The notes under the pieces are model-generated. The model saw nothing but the letters and a program-made list of their open reading frames with translations, had not been told where the DNA came from and searched no databases. The translations under genes and the position numbers were made by a program. A stretch of DNA of 10,317 nucleotides from an uncultured Flammeovirgaceae bacterium (GTDB lineage: Bacteria; Bacteroidota; Bacteroidia; Cytophagales; Cyclobacteriaceae), in contig CAKZPJ010000432.1 of assembly GCA_937138955.1 (NCBI GenBank), positions 1 through 10,317 of the forward strand, read 5' to 3'. How positions within the stretch are numbered: position 1 is the stretch's first letter; each line of letters opens with the position of its first letter. This document shows, in pieces, positions 5,543 to 10,317 of this stretch.

Positions 5543-8029
5543 ATGAAAGTTTTGAAGTTTGGCGGCTCTTCAGTAGGCTCAGCCGAAAGCATTAAGATTG
5601 TAGCCAATATCATTTTGCAATACCAGCAACAGCAGGTTCATTGCGCCACGGTAGTTTCAGCTATGGGCGGTGTGACCGACCGACTGCTAGACATTAGCCA
5701 GGAGGCGGCTCAAGGCAACGAGGAATATAAGGAAAGGCTATCAGAACTGGAGAAGCATCACTTTGCAGCGGCAAGAGAATTAATCGGGGTACATACCCAA
5801 AGCAAAGTATTCGCCCGCCTTAAAACACTGTTCAACGAGTTAGATGACTTAGTACACGGAGTATATCTACTTCGGGAACGCTCGCCTCGCACCATGGATT
5901 TGGTACTGAGCTTTGGCGAACGACTCTCGGCCTACCTGATTAGCCAGTACATAAATGAGTTAGGTGTAACCGCCGAATTCCTCGATGCTCGCAAAATTAT
6001 TGTTACCGACAAATCTTTCAATAACGCTAAAGTAGATTTTACCGCCACTAATCAGAAGATTCAGGACTACTTCAGCAGTCATTCGGCATTACAGATTGTT
6101 ACCGGATTTGTAGCAGCTACTCCCGAACAGGAGACGACTACTTTAGGGCGAGGTGGGTCAGACTATACTGCTTCTATTTTGGGAGCGGCCCTTAATGCTA
6201 AAGAGATTGAAATCTGGACAGACGTAGATGGCGTAATGACTGCCGATCCCCGTCAGGTAGATTCAGCGTTTTCGCTTGATGCTATCTCCTATATCGAGGC
6301 CATGGAAATGTCGCACTTTGGGGCTAAGGTTATTTATCCTCCTACGCTGCTACCCGTACTGGGGGAGAACATTCCGCTTCGTATTCGAAATACATTCCAC
6401 CGAGAGTTTCCGGGCACGCTAGTTAGTAAGAATCCGTATTCGGCTATTCAGCAGACCCTAAATAATGCTAAAGCTCCCGCTGTGAAAGGAATTTCTTCCA
6501 TCAAGGAGGTAGCTATGCTTACCTTAGAAGGTAGTGGCATGGTAGGTACGCCTGGTATATCCTCCCGCTTGTTTGGAACCTTAGCACAGGGAAATATTAA
6601 TATCATCATCATCACTCAGGCGTCCTCGGAACATACTATCACTTTTGCGGTTAGTCCAATCGACGCCGAAGCGGCTCAGCGAACGATTAGTGAAGAGTTT
6701 GTGAGTGAGATTGCAGCCGGTAAAATCGCGGCGCCAGCAATTGAGCGAGATCTATCAATCATTGCTATTGTGGGTGAAAATATGCGACAGACCCCTGGTA
6801 TCTCGGGAAGGCTATTTATTGCCTTAGGGCGAAATGGCGTGAACGTCCGGGCTATTGCTCAGGGTTCTTCCGAAGCGAACCTGTCGGTAGTCATTGCTCA
6901 ACGTAACTTACACAAAGCTCTTAATACTGTACACGAGGCTTTTTTCCTTTCTGAAAAGAAAACACTCAATGTATTTTTGGTAGGCATTGGCTTAATCGGA
7001 AAAACGCTACTCGAACAGATTACTCAGCAACGAGAGTATCTTCAGAAAAATCGTATCCTGGAGATCTCCGTTATAGGTATTGCGAATAGCAAACAAATGA
7101 CTTTCTCGGAAGAAGGGCTAAATCCGGACGAATGGCAAAACACGTTGGAGCAGGATGGCGAGAAAGCCGATATGACTGCCTTTGTGCAACGGATGAAAGA
7201 AATGAATATGCCCAACAGTGTATTTGTTGACTGCACCGCCAGCCAAGATGTGATAAAATACTACGCTGAAGTGCTGCAATCAGCTATATCTATTGTTACC
7301 CCTAACAAGCTGGCTAATTCTGGTTCGTATCAAGATTATCAGCAACTACAAACCGCGGCTCGTCAGGCCGGAGTGCAGTTTCTGTACGAAACCAACGTCG
7401 GGGCCAGCCTACCCGTTATTCGGGTAATTCAGGATTTGAAGGATAGCGGTGATAAGATTTATAAGATTGAAGGAATTTTATCGGGCACCCTATCGTATCT
7501 GTTTAATTCTTTTACTTCAGAAAAACGCTTTAGTGACATTGTTCGCCAAGCGAAAGAGTTAGGCTATACCGAGCCTAATCCTCGTGAAGATTTATTAGGA
7601 ACGGATGTAGCCCGTAAGATTTTGATCCTAGCACGCGAAGTAGGTATCCCGCTAGAACTACAGGATGTAGAGGTAGAAAATATGCTTCCTCCGGCTTGCT
7701 TGGAAGCCAACTCACCCGAAGATTTCCTTAACGCTCTGGAAGCTGCTGACCAGGATTTTGACCAACGGCTGCAACAAGCTGAAGAGCGAAACGAAAAACT
7801 ACGGTTTGTCGCTACATTAGAAGATGAGAAAGCCACAGTGAGCTTACTTTCGGTTGGTTCCGATCACCCCTTTTATGCTCTTTCGGGAAGTGATAATATT
7901 ATTTCATTCACTACGTCCCGTTATCACGACCGCCCTTTAGTAGTGAAGGGGTCGGGAGCGGGAGCTGAAGTAACAGCAGCGGGTGTCTTCGCTGATCTGA
8001 TCAGTGTGAGTAATTATTTGTATCAGTAA
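5543..8029 (+). CDS. thrA: Bifunctional aspartokinase / homoserine dehydrogenase
   Basis: This 828-residue fusion catalyses the first and third steps of the aspartate pathway toward threonine and methionine: phosphorylation of aspartate, and NAD(P)H reduction of aspartate semialdehyde to homoserine. The kinase domain shows KFGGSS (5-10), LSFGERLSA (122-130), LGRGGSDYTA (201-210) and WTDVDGVMTADPR (225-237). Two ACT domains follow, recognisable by GTPGISSRLF (335-344) and QTPGISGRLF (416-425), which suggests amino-acid feedback control. The dehydrogenase has a Rossmann GIGLIG (481-486), TPNKLAN (586-592), ETNVGASLP (616-624), GILSGTLSYLFN (644-655) and EDLLGTDVARK (682-692). Asp688 and Lys692 match yeast enzyme D219 and K223. 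The start at 5543 gives MKVLKFGGSS, the normal family N-terminus; a 68-codon upstream extension of the frame is rejected. Length equals E. coli ThrA/MetL. It is followed 30 nt later by deoC, not by thrB. Confidence 0.97.
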   Translation: MKVLKFGGSSVGSAESIKIVANIILQYQQQQVHCATVVSAMGGVTDRLLDISQEAAQGNEEYKERLSELEKHHFAAARELIGVHTQSKVFARLKTLFNELDDLVHGVYLLRERSPRTMDLVLSFGERLSAYLISQYINELGVTAEFLDARKIIVTDKSFNNAKVDFTATNQKIQDYFSSHSALQIVTGFVAATPEQETTTLGRGGSDYTASILGAALNAKEIEIWTDVDGVMTADPRQVDSAFSLDAISYIEAMEMSHFGAKVIYPPTLLPVLGENIPLRIRNTFHREFPGTLVSKNPYSAIQQTLNNAKAPAVKGISSIKEVAMLTLEGSGMVGTPGISSRLFGTLAQGNINIIIITQASSEHTITFAVSPIDAEAAQRTISEEFVSEIAAGKIAAPAIERDLSIIAIVGENMRQTPGISGRLFIALGRNGVNVRAIAQGSSEANLSVVIAQRNLHKALNTVHEAFFLSEKKTLNVFLVGIGLIGKTLLEQITQQREYLQKNRILEISVIGIANSKQMTFSEEGLNPDEWQNTLEQDGEKADMTAFVQRMKEMNMPNSVFVDCTASQDVIKYYAEVLQSAISIVTPNKLANSGSYQDYQQLQTAARQAGVQFLYETNVGASLPVIRVIQDLKDSGDKIYKIEGILSGTLSYLFNSFTSEKRFSDIVRQAKELGYTEPNPREDLLGTDVARKILILAREVGIPLELQDVEVENMLPPACLEANSPEDFLNALEAADQDFDQRLQQAEERNEKLRFVATLEDEKATVSLLSVGSDHPFYALSGSDNIISFTTSRYHDRPLVVKGSGAGAEVTAAGVFADLISVSNYLYQ

Positions 8030-8059
8030 CCAGATACCTACTTAGGCGGTTAACATTAT

Positions 8060-8731
8060 ATGACTAATCTGCCTCTTTCTTCTAAACTGCATCGCTACCT
8101 TGAGTACACAAAACTTTCGGCTACGTTGACCTACGCCGACGTAGATCAGATGATTCTGGATGCTAAACAGCATAATTTTGTAGGCATTTGTGTGCCTCCT
8201 TTCTGGGTAAAAAAAGTTAGTCGCGATTTAGGTGATGCTGATGTACAAGTAGTAACGGTTATTGGTTTCCCGCTAGGTTACCAGATGACCGAAACTAAAA
8301 TTCAGGAGATGGAGCTGGCTATTCAGAACGGGGCGAATGAGTTAGATGTAGTGATGAACCTCTCCGCTTTTAAATCAAAGATGCCCTGGGTAAAAATAGA
8401 GATTGCTAAGTGTGCCTCGCTTGCTCATAAGCATGGCTGTCTGCTCAAAATAATTCTGGAGACGGCTTATCTAACCGATGAGGAAATTACCACCGCTTGT
8501 AAGTTATGCGCCGACGCGGGGGCTGATTTTGTAAAAACTTCTACTGGTTTTGCTGCTGCGGGAGCCAGCATTCATCACATACAGCTCATGCGAAAAACGT
8601 TACCTTCCAATGTAGGAATCAAAGCCTCGGGCGGAATTAAAACCGCTCAACAAGCTATCGATTTGATTGAAGCCGGAGCTGACCGAATTGGCGCATCTGC
8701 TGCTTTGGAAATGATAAGTGAAAAGAGTTGA
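8060..8731 (+). CDS. deoC: Deoxyribose-phosphate aldolase
   Basis: This 223-residue cytoplasmic TIM-barrel enzyme splits 2-deoxyribose 5-phosphate into glyceraldehyde 3-phosphate and acetaldehyde, a step of deoxynucleoside catabolism. Key residues are visible: Asp96 in NELDVVMN, the Schiff-base Lys159 in FVKTSTGF, and Lys188 in GIKASGGIKT. These correspond to E. coli D102, K167 and K201. GFPLGYQ (69-75) and the phosphate-binding GADRIGAS (206-213) are also present. The N-terminal motif reads EYTKLSAT where many bacterial DeoC proteins have DHTLLKPxAT, so it is somewhat divergent there. Length is normal for the short bacterial form. AGGCGG ends 10 nt before the ATG and may be a ribosome-binding site. 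It lies 30 nt after thrA with no promoter seen between, so cotranscription is likely. No other deo genes adjoin it. Confidence 0.95.
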   Translation: MTNLPLSSKLHRYLEYTKLSATLTYADVDQMILDAKQHNFVGICVPPFWVKKVSRDLGDADVQVVTVIGFPLGYQMTETKIQEMELAIQNGANELDVVMNLSAFKSKMPWVKIEIAKCASLAHKHGCLLKIILETAYLTDEEITTACKLCADAGADFVKTSTGFAAAGASIHHIQLMRKTLPSNVGIKASGGIKTAQQAIDLIEAGADRIGASAALEMISEKS

Positions 8732-8743
8732 CAATTGATCTTG

Positions 8744-8770
8744 ACTCCGGATAAGTTCCGGAGTATCCGG
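8744..8770 (+). repeat. Overlapping alternative hairpins after deoC
   Basis: Two perfect 7-bp inverted repeats overlap here. The first pairs ACTCCGG (8744-8750) with CCGGAGT (8758-8764) across a 7-nt loop. The second pairs CCGGATA (8747-8753) with TATCCGG (8764-8770) across a 10-nt loop. They share bases, so only one can form at a time. No T-tract follows on the plus strand, so this is not a standard intrinsic terminator. It could stabilise the deoC 3' end or affect acyP expression, which is inference. Confidence 0.6.
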
Positions 8771-8779
8771 GATTGACAG

Positions 8780-8793
8780 TGGATAATTGAAAA
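8780..8793 (-). repeat. 14-bp interspersed repeat, copy 2 (upstream of acyP)
   Basis: On the minus strand this reads TTTTCAATTATCCA, identical to 5459-5472. On the plus strand it lies in GACAGTGGATAATTGAAAA, 17 nt before the acyP ATG. The adjoining bases also resemble copy 1. Confidence 0.6.
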
Positions 8794-8810
8794 ACTGTAG
8801 ACTAACAAAT

Positions 8811-9080
8811 ATGCCAGCATACGCTATACAGGTAATTGGGAAAGTACAGGGAGTATTCTTCCGAGCAAGTACACGGGAAAAAGCGCAAGTGTTGGAAATT
8901 AAGGGGTGGGTACGCAATGAACCCGACGAATCAGTGAAGATTCAGGCAGAGGGAAATAAAGAAGCTTTAAGAGAGTTTACTGCTTGGTGTAATGATGGTC
9001 CAAATCACGCTCAGGTACAACAAGTGATAATAGATGAAGTTGCCGAAGAAGGTTTCTCTAATTTTCGAATTCGCTACTAA
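8811..9080 (+). CDS. acyP: Acylphosphatase
   Basis: This 89-residue protein hydrolyses the carboxyl-phosphate bond of acylphosphates such as acetyl phosphate or 1,3-bisphosphoglycerate. The family signature GKVQGVFFRAST (10-21) supplies the catalytic Arg18, and KGWVRNEPD (31-39) supplies the catalytic Asn36, equivalent to Arg23 and Asn41 of the vertebrate enzyme. The C-terminal FSNFRIRY is the usual final beta-strand. The frame runs 8 codons further upstream to a TTG at 8787, but the ATG at 8811 gives the family's normal length and start. It follows deoC by 79 nt holding hairpins and a repeat, with no convincing promoter seen, and it converges with tamB 4 nt downstream. Confidence 0.96.
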   Translation: MPAYAIQVIGKVQGVFFRASTREKAQVLEIKGWVRNEPDESVKIQAEGNKEALREFTAWCNDGPNHAQVQQVIIDEVAEEGFSNFRIRY

Positions 9081-9084
9081 GAAG

Positions 9085-10317
9085 CTACTTCCTTCTCTCA
9101 TTGCGCCGACGTTCTGGCTGAATAGCTTCATCCTGATCCATCTGCTGATCATCAGTGGGATTTTCTTTAGGTTCAGTTGGGAGTGGCTCTTGCGAGGTAT
9201 TACTTTTAAGCAGTTGATTAAAAGCTTTTTCGTAGAGCACTGAGACCCCCTGTCGCTGCAATATCTGACTTAATATTTGATCGCGATTACTGGTCTGGAA
9301 AATACGAACCATTAGGTTTCCGGTTTTGGTGAGTTCGTAGAGCACTTCAAACTCACCGTATATATTCTGACTGCTTGCGGAAGATTGTTGTTCAGTAGTA
9401 GTCATCCCACCTACTTTTACTGTGAGCCGATCATCAAACAGCTGTTTAGACAAACCTACACTCACATCACGGTCAGCCAACAATGAACCTTGAGATTGCT
9501 GCTGATCGCTATTCTCTAAATCTACATTCAGCGCTACGCCCCCCAGATATTCTTCAGTGATCTTACTAAGCTGATCAGTCAATAATTCACTTACACTACC
9601 ATTAATCTGATCATTGACCGAGGTAAGACCACCTCCGCCAGAGCCAAGACCACCACTAATAGGAATAAATCGACTCAAGACAATTAAGCCAAATACCTGC
9701 TTGTAAAGTTGGGTTTCATTTTGCTCAATTACATTTAGCCGATCGTTAATTGCATCGGCTGCCAACCCACCCGCAGTGATTTCCGGTAGCTCTAGATTAA
9801 AAGCTAATTGCGGTTCAATGAGTGTCCCGTTAATTAGTAGCTCTACAAATACCGGACGATCAACCGTTGCTAATTGTCTTAACTGAGCATCCGCTCCGTC
9901 CTTAATAATATCCTGAAAAAGAGGTTCTAGATCAGTTTCAACTTCGTAAGCGGCTATCAGTTCCATTTTCGCGTTAGAGGGGTCACCCGACCAAGTGATC
10001 GTACTTCCCTCGCGAACAGAAAACTCTTTTTTAACTACCTGAGCAAAGTTAAGTACGTATTGTCCTCGGCTTAGCGTATATATTCCCTGAAGATTTAGGT
10101 CACCGCTGGGGTTCATATTCACCTGTAGATCAGCTTCACCGGCGGCAGTAATTTTATCGCCCCGCACCGGATCTACAACAATGGTAAACACCGCTTCGGG
10201 GTCTAAATGAATATTGCTGGTTAGTGTAAAGCCACTCATTGAAATTGTATCTTTCGCTGGCGAGTCATCCAGTAATTTTAGAGAATCACTACTTACGGTA
10301 TCGGCTTTCAAAAAAGC
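9085..10317 (-). CDS. tamB: TamB, C-terminal part (5' end outside window)
   Basis: The frame is open from the right edge to a TAG at 9085-9087, giving 410 C-terminal residues of a much longer protein. TamB is an inner-membrane-anchored periplasmic protein with a long beta-groove that acts in outer-membrane biogenesis and lipid transfer. The conserved TamB C-terminal (DUF490) domain is seen in VDPVRGDKITAAGEADLQV (48-66), GIYTLSRGQYVLNF (78-91), EFSVREGSTITWSGDP (98-113) and NAKMELIAAYEV (115-126). LPEI near 177 and the helix plus glycine-rich loop near 201-232 are also typical. Amphipathic strands (283-303, 319-341) and GVSVLYEKAFNQLL (357-370) end the fold. A 40-residue tail rich in Gln, Pro and acidic residues then ends in PERRRNERRK. 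A TTG at 10311 is an internal codon, since the frame continues upstream through it. Confidence 0.93.
   Translation of the reverse strand, partial: AFLKADTVSSDSLKLLDDSPAKDTISMSGFTLTSNIHLDPEAVFTIVVDPVRGDKITAAGEADLQVNMNPSGDLNLQGIYTLSRGQYVLNFAQVVKKEFSVREGSTITWSGDPSNAKMELIAAYEVETDLEPLFQDIIKDGADAQLRQLATVDRPVFVELLINGTLIEPQLAFNLELPEITAGGLAADAINDRLNVIEQNETQLYKQVFGLIVLSRFIPISGGLGSGGGGLTSVNDQINGSVSELLTDQLSKITEEYLGGVALNVDLENSDQQQSQGSLLADRDVSVGLSKQLFDDRLTVKVGGMTTTEQQSSASSQNIYGEFEVLYELTKTGNLMVRIFQTSNRDQILSQILQRQGVSVLYEKAFNQLLKSNTSQEPLPTEPKENPTDDQQMDQDEAIQPERRRNERRK

Noticed and set aside
8744..8764. Intrinsic terminator of deoC
   Set aside because: The stem is perfect but no run of T follows on the plus strand, so it fails the usual criterion; kept only as a hairpin.
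1..10317. CRISPR array, tRNA or rRNA gene, transposase or phage gene
   Set aside because: No spaced direct repeats, cloverleaf, rRNA segment or mobile-element protein was seen on either strand.

Overview
The window looks like chromosomal DNA of a Bacteroidota member, most likely Cytophagales or a near relative. Three things point there: a start of a type IX secretion (T9SS) type A sorting domain in a secreted FG-GAP/VCBS protein, promoters of the Bacteroidota form TTG-N19-21-TAnnTTTG, and a Bacteroidota-style TamB C-terminus. The order placement is inference; no rRNA or other decisive marker is present.

Left half (1-5255, all minus strand): a probable five-gene operon read right to left: rpmH (ribosomal protein L34), rnpA (RNase P protein), an S41 carboxy-terminal processing protease (ctpA), a TauE/SafE-type membrane permease, and a large secreted FG-GAP/VCBS repeat protein whose 3' end leaves the window on the left. 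Spacing is 108 nt between the first two genes, then 22 nt, 4 nt and a 4-nt ATGA overlap. A strong Bacteroidota promoter lies just upstream of rpmH.

Centre (5256-5542): a 287-bp divergent intergenic region. It holds the rpmH promoter, a probable thrA -7 element and low-complexity, repeat-like DNA. The open reading frame of thrA runs back into this region, but family alignment places the true start at 5543.

Right half (5543-9080, plus strand): thrA (fused aspartokinase-homoserine dehydrogenase), deoC (deoxyribose-phosphate aldolase) and acyP (acylphosphatase). The deoC-acyP gap carries two overlapping, mutually exclusive hairpins and a 14-bp match, in inverted orientation, to the region upstream of thrA. 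At 9085-10317, convergent with acyP and only 4 nt away, is the C-terminal part of TamB, whose 5' end leaves the window on the right.

Most of the content is conserved housekeeping. I see no clear evidence for a new multi-gene system. The most distinctive signals are small: a perfect 15-bp in-frame palindromic tandem duplication inside the secreted protein, translational coupling of that protein to a permease in an rpmH-led operon, and the overlapping hairpins after deoC.
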